From positions 248,001 through 312,000 of the forward strand of contig JACKPP010000001.1 of NCBI GenBank assembly GCA_024233455.1: 64,000 bases of DNA. Reading direction: 5' to 3'. The translations under genes were made by a program, and so were the position numbers. Positions 25,702 through 34,174 of this stretch are shown piece after piece; within the stretch, counting starts at the first letter, position 1, and every line of letters starts with the position of its first letter. Origin of the DNA: Chlamydiales bacterium (GTDB lineage Bacteria > Chlamydiota > Chlamydiia > Chlamydiales > JACKPQ01). The notes under the pieces are model-generated. The model searched no databases. It was not told where the DNA came from and saw only the letters and a program-made list of their open reading frames with translations.

Positions 25702-25719
25702 GTTAGAAAGTGAATCTTA

Positions 25720-26007
25720 TCAGCTTTCGGAATTTTGGTCTTCATCATTTTTCAAAATATCCGCTGCTGAAATATCTTTGCCACCTGATGAAACCCGAGA
25801 TCCCAGAGATTTTGCTTCAGCAGGCTGCTGCGCCATAGAAAACGCGCCAGTTAATAATGAAGCGGTCTTTCCCATCCGCTGCACATTATCATTCCCCGAT
25901 GTTTGCAAAGTGACTTTGCGGGGACCTAAAGGTTTGTTTACACAGCATTTTTTGTATTTTTTACCCGAGCCACAAGGACAAGGATCGTTACGACCAATTT
26001 TACTCAT
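25720..26007 (-). CDS. SEC-C motif small protein
   Basis: A 95-residue protein starting [21 protein letters not shown], the zinc-binding SEC-C motif found at the C-terminus of SecA and in many small proteins. Beyond it the sequence is low-complexity and polar. The zinc module can bind SecB or ribosomes in SecA, but free-standing forms have no firm role. The start at 26007 puts the motif at the N-terminus; an upstream in-frame codon at 26025 is possible. It is upstream of the two tRNAs on the same strand. Confidence 0.8.
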   Translation of the reverse strand: MSKIGRNDPCPCGSGKKYKKCCVNKPLGPRKVTLQTSGNDNVQRMGKTASLLTGAFSMAQQPAEAKSLGSRVSSGGKDISAADILKNDEDQNSES

Positions 26008-26044
26008 ATGGAAGTATTTTAACACAATTGCCTTTTAGGGTACA

Positions 26045-26767
26045 ATGTTTAGGATGATAAAACCGCCAAAACATTTAGAAAGCCTTTGCCGAAAAGCATT
26101 AAATGAATTTAATTTACTGGAGAGTGTAGACCACTTAGGCCTTGCCCTTAGCGGTGGAAAGGACAGTCTAACCCTGCTATTTTTACTGCATGCAATCAAC
26201 GGATGCGGCTTTGCCCCTTTTAAAATGACGGCCTTCCATGTTCAGGGGGCTTTTTCTTGCGGTCCTTCAGTGACAGGAAATTATTTGAAAAATCTTTGCA
26301 ATAGCCTAGATGTTGAATTAGTGATTTGCACTTCAGAGCAGAAACGGGAAAAACTTGAATGCTACAGCTGCTCTAGAGAGCGACGTAAATTAATTTTTGA
26401 GGCTGCCAAAAAGCACGGTGCAACTTCCATTGCCTTTGGTCACCATCGCGACGATAGTTTGCAAACCCTACTGATGAATACTCTTCACAAGGGCGAATTT
26501 GCGGCAAATCTACCAAAGGTGCCCATGCACCATTACGGCATTACAATTATTCGTCCCCTCATCCACATCAGCGAGCAGGAAATTTTTGCTTTTGCCAAAG
26601 AAAATGGGTTTGCCCGGATTACTTGTCAGTGCCCTGTGGGACAGAATTCTAAACGCAAAGCTGCCGAACACTTGCTCTCTCAAATGGAGGCAATTTTTCC
26701 AAATGCCCGATCCAATTTATCTAGGTTAAGTTTGGAGCTAGGCTCTGATAAAGCTATGCGTCCATAG
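26045..26767 (+). CDS. TtcA-like PP-loop tRNA thiolation protein
   Basis: A 240-residue protein with the PP-loop ATP pyrophosphatase motif SGGKDSLTL (about 37-45), a Cys pair CYSCSRERRK (about 113), the GHHRDDSLQTLLMN region and a third Cys cluster (CQCPVG). These fit the TtcA/TtuA group, which uses an Fe-S cluster and ATP to thiolate cytidine 32 or other tRNA positions. An alternative start is the ATG at 26054. It is followed 6 bp later by a symporter gene, probably co-transcribed. Confidence 0.85.
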   Translation: MFRMIKPPKHLESLCRKALNEFNLLESVDHLGLALSGGKDSLTLLFLLHAINGCGFAPFKMTAFHVQGAFSCGPSVTGNYLKNLCNSLDVELVICTSEQKREKLECYSCSRERRKLIFEAAKKHGATSIAFGHHRDDSLQTLLMNTLHKGEFAANLPKVPMHHYGITIIRPLIHISEQEIFAFAKENGFARITCQCPVGQNSKRKAAEHLLSQMEAIFPNARSNLSRLSLELGSDKAMRP

Positions 26768-26773
26768 GAATTT

Positions 26774-28210
26774 ATGCTACTATTTTGGATTATGACACCA
26801 CAAATTGGCTCAGCTCTTCTTTATTTTGTGATTTTAATCTCCATTGGTTTTGTTGCCAAAAAGCGCATGCAAACCGCCAAGGACTTCTTAATTGGAGGGC
26901 GCAGTCTCAATTTTTGGCTGACCGCTTTTGCTGCCCATGCTAGTGATGCTAGCAGCTGGCTCTTTTTGGGACTTCCCGCCATGATTTTTACCCAAGGGCT
27001 GTTTAGCAGTTGGATGGCAATCGGTCTGGTTGTATTCATGTTTTTGAATTGGCATTTAATCGCCCCACGCGTTCGCCTGGCCACAGAAAAATACAACAGC
27101 ATGACTTTTTCATCTTTTTTTGAAAGCCGTTTTGCCGATACCTCAGGAATCATCCGCATTGTAACTGCACTCATGTTATTTGTGTTCTATACGATTTACA
27201 TTTCTGCAGGCGTTGTCGGTATGGGCATTTTGCTGCAATCCATATTAGGAATAAACTACCAACTATCAACGCTAATCGGCCTTTGCCTGATCATCCCCTA
27301 TTTACTAGCGGGGGGGTATTTGACTCTTGCATGGACCGATCTTTTCCAAGCTTTGTTTTTATTAATTGCCATTGTCAGCGTGCCGCTGATTGCCTTTAAG
27401 GGCTGGAGTCCTATTGAAGACGCATTGACCCGCCAGCACCTTTCATCTTCCTTTTTTCCCGATTTTAGCGGCCATACACTGCTGACCATTTTTTTTGCTT
27501 TAACTAGCTGGGGACTGGGATATTTTGGGCAACCCCATATTGTGACCAAATTCATGGGAATTGCCGATCCAAAACAAACCTATAAGGCAAAATACGTCGG
27601 TATGACCTGGCAAATTCTCACTTTTGCCGGTGCAGTGCTTATAGGGCTGGAAGGTGTCGCTTATTTCCAGCACCTGAAGGATCCAGAAACCGTTTTTATC
27701 AATATTGCTGATTTGCTGCTCCATCCCTTTGTGGCCGGACTGATGCTATGTGGAGTTTTGGCAGCTTCTATTTCGACGATTAATTCACAAATTTTAGTGT
27801 TAGCATCAAGCCTTTCGGAAGACTTTTATAAACGTATCTGGAGGAAAAACGCTTCTTCAAAGGAAGTTTTGTGGGCCTCGCGCGTGTTTATTGTTTTTGC
27901 CGCAAGCTTAGCCTACCTCATCGCCGCCTTCCGCATCAACACGATTTATGAACTGGTATTTTTTGCATGGGCCGGACTGGGAGCCTCTTTTGGCCCTATT
28001 ATGATTGCGTCGCTTTTTGCTAAAAAGATCAATAAATACGGGGCGTTTGCCGCAATTTTGACTGGCGGACTCACCGCCGGTTTTTGGCCATTGACAACCA
28101 GCAGTATCCCTACACTGCTTATAGGATTTGTTTTAAGTTTTATTGCCATGTGGTGCGTCTCCAAGCTCACCTGGCGCTGGCACAAGCATGAGGTGGTGCA
28201 TTTTGACTAG
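26774..28210 (+). CDS. PutP-like sodium/solute symporter
   Basis: A 478-residue SSS-family transporter with about 13 helices. Visible landmarks are KDFLIGGRSLNFWLTAFAAHA (shown in part), ASDASSWLFLG as the first sodium-site helix, and LAASISTINSQILVLA as the helix 8 site, all close to sodium/proline symporter PutP. It therefore probably imports proline or a related amino acid. An ATG at 26792 is an alternative start; AGGA before 26774 favours the first. Its end overlaps the surE start. Confidence 0.87.
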   Translation: MLLFWIMTPQIGSALLYFVILISIGFVAKKRMQTAKDFLIGGRSLNFWLTAFAAHASDASSWLFLGLPAMIFTQGLFSSWMAIGLVVFMFLNWHLIAPRVRLATEKYNSMTFSSFFESRFADTSGIIRIVTALMLFVFYTIYISAGVVGMGILLQSILGINYQLSTLIGLCLIIPYLLAGGYLTLAWTDLFQALFLLIAIVSVPLIAFKGWSPIEDALTRQHLSSSFFPDFSGHTLLTIFFALTSWGLGYFGQPHIVTKFMGIADPKQTYKAKYVGMTWQILTFAGAVLIGLEGVAYFQHLKDPETVFINIADLLLHPFVAGLMLCGVLAASISTINSQILVLASSLSEDFYKRIWRKNASSKEVLWASRVFIVFAASLAYLIAAFRINTIYELVFFAWAGLGASFGPIMIASLFAKKINKYGAFAAILTGGLTAGFWPLTTSSIPTLLIGFVLSFIAMWCVSKLTWRWHKHEVVHFD

Positions 28211-28958
28211 AATATTGATTACCAATGATGATGGCATTGAAGCCGAAGGCCTCAAGCACCTGATCGAAGCAATGCGCCCTCTCGGTGATATTGTGGTGTT
28301 TGCTCCAGCCACTGAGCAATCAGGAATGGGGGTGAGCATCACATTTTTTTCTCCATTGAATGTGGAAAAACACGTATTTAGTTGTGAAACGCCGGGACAT
28401 AAAGTGCATGGCACGCCCGCCGACTGCGTGCGTCTGGGTTTACATCTTTTAGGTGATGCTAAACCAAATCTGATTGTTTCCGGGATTAATCGCGGCGCTA
28501 ACTTGGGACGCTACGTGTTGTCTAGCGGTACTGTAGGTGCAGTCATCGAAGGAGCGTTCAGAGGAATTCCAGGAATCGCCTTTTCTGCATCTAATTACTA
28601 TGAGCCCAATTATGCGCTATTTCAGAAACATGCAAGATCGATTGCCTCACATGTGCTGCTCCACCCCCTTCCAGACCACACTGTTTTAAATGTCAATTTT
28701 CCCAAAGGCGAGTCGAAAGGCTATAGATTAACCCGACAGGGCCTTGGTCATTGGAACGAGGAGCTGGTGGTCCACAGGGAGTCGTCTTATATATTTCAAG
28801 GGAGCCCCCAATTTGAAAACGAGCATCCACATGGAGAGGTTTTTCTTCTAGAAGAAGGCTATATCACCGCATCTCCCATCCGCATTTTTGAGCTCACGCA
28901 CGACGAGCATTTAAACGATCATAAAGAACATTTCGAACTCAAGCTCAACGTAGATTGA
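28203..28958 (+). CDS. surE: 5'/3'-nucleotidase SurE
   Basis: A 251-residue SurE, which dephosphorylates nucleoside monophosphates and short polyphosphates. The N-terminus TRILITNDDGIEA carries the metal-binding DD pair, followed by APATEQSGMG and the GTPADCV and SGINRGANLG motifs. I favour a TTG start at 28203 because GAGGTGG lies six bases before it and the resulting N-terminus matches the family; an ATG at 28188 is the alternative. The start lies inside the end of the symporter gene, so translation is coupled. Confidence 0.9.
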   Translation: MTRILITNDDGIEAEGLKHLIEAMRPLGDIVVFAPATEQSGMGVSITFFSPLNVEKHVFSCETPGHKVHGTPADCVRLGLHLLGDAKPNLIVSGINRGANLGRYVLSSGTVGAVIEGAFRGIPGIAFSASNYYEPNYALFQKHARSIASHVLLHPLPDHTVLNVNFPKGESKGYRLTRQGLGHWNEELVVHRESSYIFQGSPQFENEHPHGEVFLLEEGYITASPIRIFELTHDEHLNDHKEHFELKLNVD

Positions 28959-29301
28959 GCTGAATCTTTTGCAGCGCTTCTGAACAGATGGCCTCGAATG
29001 TCTCTTTTCCCCCTTCAATAGAGTAAATGCGCATTTGCTCTTTTTTTAGTTGCTGACTCCCATACGTCACCTCTTTTGGAGCATCAATTGCAATTTTTTG
29101 ACTAGCAATCATAAGGTCTGTCAGTTTATCAAGCTTTTTTTTGATTTTGGGGCCGCATGCTTCTAAATCGGCTTTGGTCTCCACTTTACGCAGCTCGCTG
29201 GCAATTGCTATTGCCAGAGATTCCCCTTCTCTGCGGTATTCATCAATTGTGCTTGGAGTACATCCAAGGGCAAAAATAACTAGACAAAGCAACTTTTTCA
29301 T
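28945..29301 (-). CDS. Small lipoprotein, unknown function
   Basis: A 118-residue protein starting KKLLCLVIFALGC, a lipoprotein signal peptide with a plausible lipobox ending at Cys14. The mature part is helical and charged (EYRREGESLAIAIASELRKVE, shown in part). The start at 29301 is chosen since upstream codons run into the tRNA-Val gene. It overlaps surE convergently by 14 bp. No family recognised. Confidence 0.75.
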   Translation of the reverse strand: MKKLLCLVIFALGCTPSTIDEYRREGESLAIAIASELRKVETKADLEACGPKIKKKLDKLTDLMIASQKIAIDAPKEVTYGSQQLKKEQMRIYSIEGGKETFEAICSEALQKIQLNLR

Positions 29302-29360
29302 AAACCAATGATGCCTCTTCTTGTAAAAAAATAGCAAGAAGCTTAGAATGGTGTACTTTG

Positions 29361-29433
29361 GGGCGTATAGCTCAGTTGGTAGAGCACCTGTTTTACACAC
29401 AGGCGGTCATAGGTTCGAATCCTGTTGCGCCCA
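29361..29433 (+). tRNA. tRNA-Val (anticodon TAC)
   Basis: 73 nt: acceptor GGGCGTA pairs with TGCGCCC, the D loop has AGTTGGTAGAG, the anticodon loop TTTACAC gives anticodon TAC, and the T arm is GGTTCGAATCC. Discriminator A; CCA is not encoded. Confidence 0.95.
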
Positions 29434-29470
29434 AACCCCTTGGTAGAGATATGCTAGGGATCCGTATTTT

Positions 29471-29544
29471 GCGGGAGTAGTTCAATTGGTTAGAGCACCA
29501 GCCTGTCACGCTGGAAGTTGCGAGTTCGAGTCTCGTCTCCCGCG
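29471..29544 (+). tRNA. tRNA-Asp (anticodon GTC)
   Basis: 74 nt: acceptor GCGGGAG/CTCCCGC, D loop AATTGGTTAGAG, anticodon GTC in CCTGTCACG, T arm GAGTTCGAGTC and discriminator G. Unlike the other three tRNAs here, CCA follows directly (29545-29547) and could be genomically encoded. It lies 37 bp after tRNA-Val. Confidence 0.95.
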
Positions 29545-29591
29545 CCATTTTCTGGCGTTTATTGTAATGTTGTGGTATACAGGTGTAGTAT

Positions 29592-30506
29592 ATGGCCGTT
29601 CCGCAAATGACATCAAAGTCCCCTGGACAACTTGCTTTAGCCTTTCTTTGGATCGCTCTAGGAGCATTTTTAGCCGCTGTTTCCATTCGGATTTTCCTCT
29701 ACCCCAATGACCTGATCGACGGCGGAATTATTGGTATTGCGTTGATTCTTTCTCGCCTTTTTGGCGATAAAATCATGTCGGTAGCGCTGCTGGTTCTTAA
29801 TCTCCCCTTTGTTTATCTGGCTTTTCGATTCATCCGCAAAAACTTTGTTCTCTATATGCTCTCGGCAGTTATTTTATTTGCCATTTTTCTATTTGCTTTG
29901 CAGTGGGCTCCTCCCTTCAAGGGTGGGTCTTTTGAAATTATTGTCATCGGTGGTGGAATTTTAGGAATTGGAGCCGGCCTCATCATTCGCAATGGCGGAT
30001 GTCTAGACGGTACAGAGATACTGGCCATCATTATGAACCGTAAACTCGGATTCACAGTCGGACAGGTTGTTTTAGTGATCAATGTCTTTATTTTTGCCGC
30101 CTACGGCCTTATTTTCTTAGACTGGGAAATTGCCCTTGATTCGCTGCTTACCTATATCGTGGCCTTTAAAATGATGGACATTGTCATCGTTGGCCTTGAG
30201 GAACTCAAGTCAGTCACAATTATCACCTCTATACCAAAAAAGTTGAGCAAAATCATCACCACCGAGATGTGCCTTGGTCTCACTGTGATGTACGGCAGAG
30301 GGGGTTATACGGGGGAAGACCGTGAAATTCTAAGAGTGATCGTTGAGCGTCTGGACCTTGCCGAGCTCAAAGAAATCGTTCTTCGCGAAGATCCTGATGC
30401 TTTTATGGCCGTAGAAAACCTGCATGAGGTTGTTTACAATAGATCCCGCGGTAAAAAATCGTCTTTCAAAAAGAAAAACCGCAAAAAGCATCTCATCTCA
30501 AAATAA
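29592..30506 (+). CDS. YitT family membrane protein (DUF161/DUF2179)
   Basis: A 304-residue protein: about five to six membrane helices (residues 12-205) with the family's glycine-rich loops (LIDGGIIGIA, RNGGCLDGTE), then a soluble DUF2179 domain (about 210-285, with MYGRGGYTGEDREILRVIV). YitT-type proteins are widespread in Firmicutes and chlamydiae with an unclear role, possibly in transport. Its basic C-terminal tail is rich in Lys. The start directly follows the tRNA-Asp gene. Confidence 0.88.
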   Translation: MAVPQMTSKSPGQLALAFLWIALGAFLAAVSIRIFLYPNDLIDGGIIGIALILSRLFGDKIMSVALLVLNLPFVYLAFRFIRKNFVLYMLSAVILFAIFLFALQWAPPFKGGSFEIIVIGGGILGIGAGLIIRNGGCLDGTEILAIIMNRKLGFTVGQVVLVINVFIFAAYGLIFLDWEIALDSLLTYIVAFKMMDIVIVGLEELKSVTIITSIPKKLSKIITTEMCLGLTVMYGRGGYTGEDREILRVIVERLDLAELKEIVLREDPDAFMAVENLHEVVYNRSRGKKSSFKKKNRKKHLISK

Positions 30507-30564
30507 CCTTGTTTTTTTCTTAAATTTTTTTTACTATTCGGAGATTTTTAAAGGAGGTCATCGA

Positions 30565-31404
30565 ATGAAAAAGCCATTTCTATTGTTTATCTTATGTTGG
30601 TCATTTTTTGTTTATTCGCACGTTCCTTTTAGGGGGTGTAAACGTTGCATCCAACGCAACTCGAATCTTCGTCTACTCGAAGCTGCGTACCTACGCAATC
30701 ATTATGAGAAAGCTCCCAATGAAACCTTAAAAATCCCCAAAATCATTCATCAGATTTGGTTTGGCAAGCCAATGCCAGAAGCATTCAGGAAAATGACTGA
30801 AACATGGAAACACCACCACCCCGATTGGGAATACCGTTTATGGACCGATGAGGATCTCGCATCATTTCCTTTGGTTACAGGCAATCAAATATTTAAAACC
30901 AAGAATTTGGGACAACGCTCTGATATTTTTCGATTAGAAGTCTTAAACCGTTTTGGAGGTTTATATGTCGACACAGATTTTGTCTGCATCAAACCTCATG
31001 ACTGCTTTCATATGTCAGCAGACTTCTACGCTGGCCTAGAAAATTCTGTAGTTGGCAATGCCCTTATTGGATCAACCCCCAAGCATCCAATCCTCAGCAC
31101 TTGTTTGAAAGCGATTCAAAGAATCAAATCTTTCAGTCCTCAATTCGGCCAAATCCAGAATACAACAGGCCCAATGTTTCTAACCAGAGTAGTAACTCAA
31201 CACCTTCGTCGCTCTAAAAACCATAGAACTATTGTTTATCCTTGCTCTTACTTTTTTCCCTTACACTGTGATCTGAGGATGGAATTTTGGAATAGTGATC
31301 AGAGTTTGGATTTTTTAAAGCCCTACATCAAAGTAGACACTCATTCAGCACACCTTTGGGCTGCGTCATGGACAACAGATGGAAAAGCACCGGGTAAAGC
31401 CTAA
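30565..31404 (+). CDS. Exported GT32-type (OCH1/toxin-like) glycosyltransferase
   Basis: A 279-residue protein started at the ATG at 30565, where AAAGGAGG precedes by about eight bases. The first 18 residues (KKPFLLFILCWSFFVYS) form a signal peptide. The catalytic part starts IPKIIHQIWFG, with EYRLWTDEDL, the RSDIFRLEVLNRFGGLYVDTDF block carrying the D-x-D metal site, and TTGPMFLTRV, all typical of the DXD sugar-binding family (GT32). Such enzymes transfer mannose, galactose or other sugars to glycans or proteins. It is convergent with an exported exostosin-type gene. Confidence 0.85.
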   Translation: MKKPFLLFILCWSFFVYSHVPFRGCKRCIQRNSNLRLLEAAYLRNHYEKAPNETLKIPKIIHQIWFGKPMPEAFRKMTETWKHHHPDWEYRLWTDEDLASFPLVTGNQIFKTKNLGQRSDIFRLEVLNRFGGLYVDTDFVCIKPHDCFHMSADFYAGLENSVVGNALIGSTPKHPILSTCLKAIQRIKSFSPQFGQIQNTTGPMFLTRVVTQHLRRSKNHRTIVYPCSYFFPLHCDLRMEFWNSDQSLDFLKPYIKVDTHSAHLWAASWTTDGKAPGKA

Positions 31405-32279
31405 GCTTCATTTCGCTGTAACTCCATTTGATCAAAATAGTGATGGATGATGCTCGTGAAATTTTCTTCTGAAAACAGCTGATATGCTTCCAGACAGGCT
31501 GAGCGCATTTCAATCTCTTGCTTTTTTGATATTTTTTTGAGTACGGAGGGAATTGTGGCAATTTTTGATTCAGGCACGTTTATAACACACCGCTCCCAGT
31601 CAAAATTTGAAGGCAACGTCATGGCGTCAGCAATTAATACTGGAATTGCGCCAGCTTGCAAAGATTCCCAAAAACGAATGCTGCTCGGTCCCGTTCCCCG
31701 CGGACAAAGAGAAAATCGCGATCTGGATAATATGTCTTTAAAAATCTTATTATTGAAGGGTGATGAAACTTTTTGGATGACCACATTAGCCATCCTAGGA
31801 AGTCTAAAAATGGCACCACGGCAAGGATGTGTTTGTCTTCCAATAAAACTAAACCAAATATCTTTTACTTTGGCTGGAGGAGCCCCATTATTAGCTACGT
31901 GCGGAAATGGCACGATATCGATGCCTGCAATGTTTCTTTCTACTGCATGCGGAGTAAAGAGAACCGAAACCCCCATTTCTTTAAGTATTGGAATGATATG
32001 CCTAAAATGAATGTGCTGACAAACCGTAAATCCGTTAGTGACTTTTTCGACTTTTACAAGGTGCATTTTTTTGTGATTAAGCAGTACAACCCACGGAATG
32101 GTCACATAGGTGTAGTCACCTTTCACAGGTTTTTTAAGCAGATTTAAGTAGGCTGTTTCTTCAGTAGGCACAGGCTCTTTTTGAAATAATTTGGTTAATT
32201 GTTGATGCATTTGCATTTCCGCAGAAACCCATGACGAAAAAATCAGTAATGAAAATAAGAACCATTTTTGTGCTTTCAT
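31401..32279 (-). CDS. Exported exostosin-family (GT47-like) glycosyltransferase
   Basis: A 292-residue protein with a signal peptide (KAQKWFLFSLLIFSSWVSA). The C-terminal half has the exostosin signature: SRSRFSLCPRGTGPSSIRFWES (shown in part), then LQAGAIPVLIADAM. The family in eukaryotes builds heparan sulfate and plant wall polymers in the Golgi; bacterial members make cell-surface glycans. The signal peptide is unusual for a bacterial nucleotide-sugar-dependent enzyme, as sugar donors are cytosolic. Its 3' end overlaps the GT32 gene by 4 bp. Confidence 0.82.
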   Translation of the reverse strand: MKAQKWFLFSLLIFSSWVSAEMQMHQQLTKLFQKEPVPTEETAYLNLLKKPVKGDYTYVTIPWVVLLNHKKMHLVKVEKVTNGFTVCQHIHFRHIIPILKEMGVSVLFTPHAVERNIAGIDIVPFPHVANNGAPPAKVKDIWFSFIGRQTHPCRGAIFRLPRMANVVIQKVSSPFNNKIFKDILSRSRFSLCPRGTGPSSIRFWESLQAGAIPVLIADAMTLPSNFDWERCVINVPESKIATIPSVLKKISKKQEIEMRSACLEAYQLFSEENFTSIIHHYFDQMELQRNEA

Positions 32280-32328
32280 AATAACCCCTTATGTAGGGCT
32301 CGAAGCATTGCAAAAAATAATTTTGTTT

Positions 32329-33114
32329 TCAACGCAAATGTTGCAGGGCATAGGCCAATGTTGCATCATTGCAGGGAATTTTTTTGGTCTGGCCATTAAT
32401 TGTCACACTAATTTCCCCAGCGCTAACCGCTTCACGCAGCTCCTTGGCGGTTAAAAGAAGCATTTTTTCAATAGCTTCCGATTGGCCCGACTGGGGTAGT
32501 TGTGTCATTTCTATATGCGCTAGGTAGACGGGAACGAGACTAGAAGATACCCCACTATCAGGAGCCAGTGAACCTAGATATTCTAGCGATTTCGCATCAC
32601 ATCCGGTTTCTTCTTTAAGCTCACGCCTAGCTGCCACTTCAGGTGTTTCACCCGGTTTACGTAAACCTGCAGGGAGCTGCAGTTGCCATGAACGCGTTGC
32701 ATGACGATAGTTGACGATCACTGCGATGCGCCCATCGGCAAAAATGGGGATAATGACTGCCGCAGGAGGTCCATCGAGATGTGAGCGCCATAGAATGCGA
32801 TTATAGGTCCCCTTAAAACCAGATGGAAAGATGACAGCATCTCGCACCCAAATCCAGTATTGATCTTCTGCAATTATTCCCACTTGGCTAAATTCGAGCA
32901 CTTCTTCTGGTGAATGCCCTTTTTCACTAAGCCGTGCACGGGCTAGTTGTTCTATTTCGGCTATTTGCTGTGGGTCCAATACAATTTGAATTTCTCCATC
33001 GATGTGAGAGCCTGGTGCACCAAGGTAGTAGCTTTTTATAAAAGATAAATAGCGATCAATATGATTGCTATGCACTAAGGTTGATATGAAGATAATCCAA
33101 ATCCATCGCCACAT
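32329..33114 (-). CDS. Nudix hydrolase with N-terminal hydrophobic leader
   Basis: A 261-residue protein with a complete Nudix box, GETPEVAARRELKEETG (about 164-180), preceded by LPAGLRKP and followed by LGSLAPDSGVSSSLVPVYLA as in ADP-ribose pyrophosphatases. The N-terminus MWRWIWIIFISTLVHS looks like a signal peptide or anchor, uncommon in this family. A 70-residue region between the leader and the Nudix domain is of unknown kind. The gene is 50 bp upstream of the exostosin gene on the same strand and could share its transcript. Confidence 0.82.
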   Translation of the reverse strand: MWRWIWIIFISTLVHSNHIDRYLSFIKSYYLGAPGSHIDGEIQIVLDPQQIAEIEQLARARLSEKGHSPEEVLEFSQVGIIAEDQYWIWVRDAVIFPSGFKGTYNRILWRSHLDGPPAAVIIPIFADGRIAVIVNYRHATRSWQLQLPAGLRKPGETPEVAARRELKEETGCDAKSLEYLGSLAPDSGVSSSLVPVYLAHIEMTQLPQSGQSEAIEKMLLLTAKELREAVSAGEISVTINGQTKKIPCNDATLAYALQHLR

Positions 33115-33280
33115 AACTATCCACGAGGTTACTTTTAATTAAAACCAATTCAAGGAATAGCAAACTGAGACTCAACAGGCGTAATCTGCTAATTGCAATT
33201 ATGGAGCAAAAGTTTGTTTTTTGCAAGACTAGTTACAAGTGAGACATGCCCCCTGAAGGGATTTAAAAACCTATTTCTTT

Positions 33281-34174
33281 CTATGTCAGCTCTGCCAAGG
33301 TAGTTGCTGATCGTTGCACAAGTTTTTGCAAGTATTGGCCATAGGCACTAGATGCGTGTAGACCAGCTAGCGTTGCAAGCTGCGCATGGTCGATGAATTT
33401 TTGCTTAAAGGCTATTTCTTCCACACAGGCAATTTGAATACCTTGTCTTTCTTGGATGGTTTGTACGTAGGTAGAAGCTTGGGACAGTGCCGCGTGTGTG
33501 CCGCTGTCAAGCCATGCAAAACCACGCTCTAGCAGAATCACTTTGAGTTTTTTCTGCGCCAGATAGATTTTATTTACGTCGGTGATTTCAAGTTCACCAC
33601 GAGGTGAGGGCTTGAGTTTTTTAGCAATATTTACCACGTTTTCATCGTAAAAATAAAGCCCTGTCACAGCATAAGATGAGGTCGGGTTGTGGGGTTTTTC
33701 GATGATATTTTTAACTTGCTGGTTATCATCAAATTCAACGACACCGTAACGCTCAGGATCTTGCACTTCATAACCAAAGACAGTAGCTCCGTCTACGTGG
33801 TGACGGCAAGGGGCTAGAATCTCTGCGATATTGTGTCCGTAGAAGAGGTTATCTCCGAGCACTAGCGCCACCGGGCTGTTGGCGATAAAGTGTTCCGCGA
33901 TCAAGAAGGACTCAGCAATCCCGTTTGCCTCAGGTTGAGCGGCATAAGAAATGGTCAGACCTAAGTGTGAACCATCCGATAGTAGATCTTGAAATCGGGG
34001 AATATCTTTAGGGCAGCAAATGATCAAAATATCGCGAATATGGGCTTGCATAAGCACTGCCAGCGGAAAGTAAATCATGGGCTTATCGTAAATTGGAAGA
34101 AGCTGTTTACAGGTGGCAAATGTGACTGGAAAAAGGCGCGAGCCGGTACCACCGGCTAGAATAATGCCTTTCAT
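33281..34174 (-). CDS. rmlA: Glucose-1-phosphate thymidylyltransferase
   Basis: A 297-residue protein matching RmlA/RfbA along its whole length: GGTGSRLFPVT nucleotide loop, KPMIYFPLAVLM, GDNLFYG and the EKPHNPTSSYAVTGLYFYD block. It makes dTDP-glucose from dTTP and glucose-1-phosphate, the first step to dTDP-rhamnose. No rmlB, rmlC or rmlD is in the window. Its ATG overlaps the accC stop by 4 bp (ATGA), so it is translated with accC, accB and efp. Confidence 0.93.
   Translation of the reverse strand: MKGIILAGGTGSRLFPVTFATCKQLLPIYDKPMIYFPLAVLMQAHIRDILIICCPKDIPRFQDLLSDGSHLGLTISYAAQPEANGIAESFLIAEHFIANSPVALVLGDNLFYGHNIAEILAPCRHHVDGATVFGYEVQDPERYGVVEFDDNQQVKNIIEKPHNPTSSYAVTGLYFYDENVVNIAKKLKPSPRGELEITDVNKIYLAQKKLKVILLERGFAWLDSGTHAALSQASTYVQTIQERQGIQIACVEEIAFKQKFIDHAQLATLAGLHASSAYGQYLQKLVQRSATTLAELT

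Noticed and set aside
33206..33224. GCAAAA/TTTTGC hairpin in the gap after rmlA
   Set aside because: Short AT-rich stem without a T run; likely chance in a 166-bp gap where I see nothing else.
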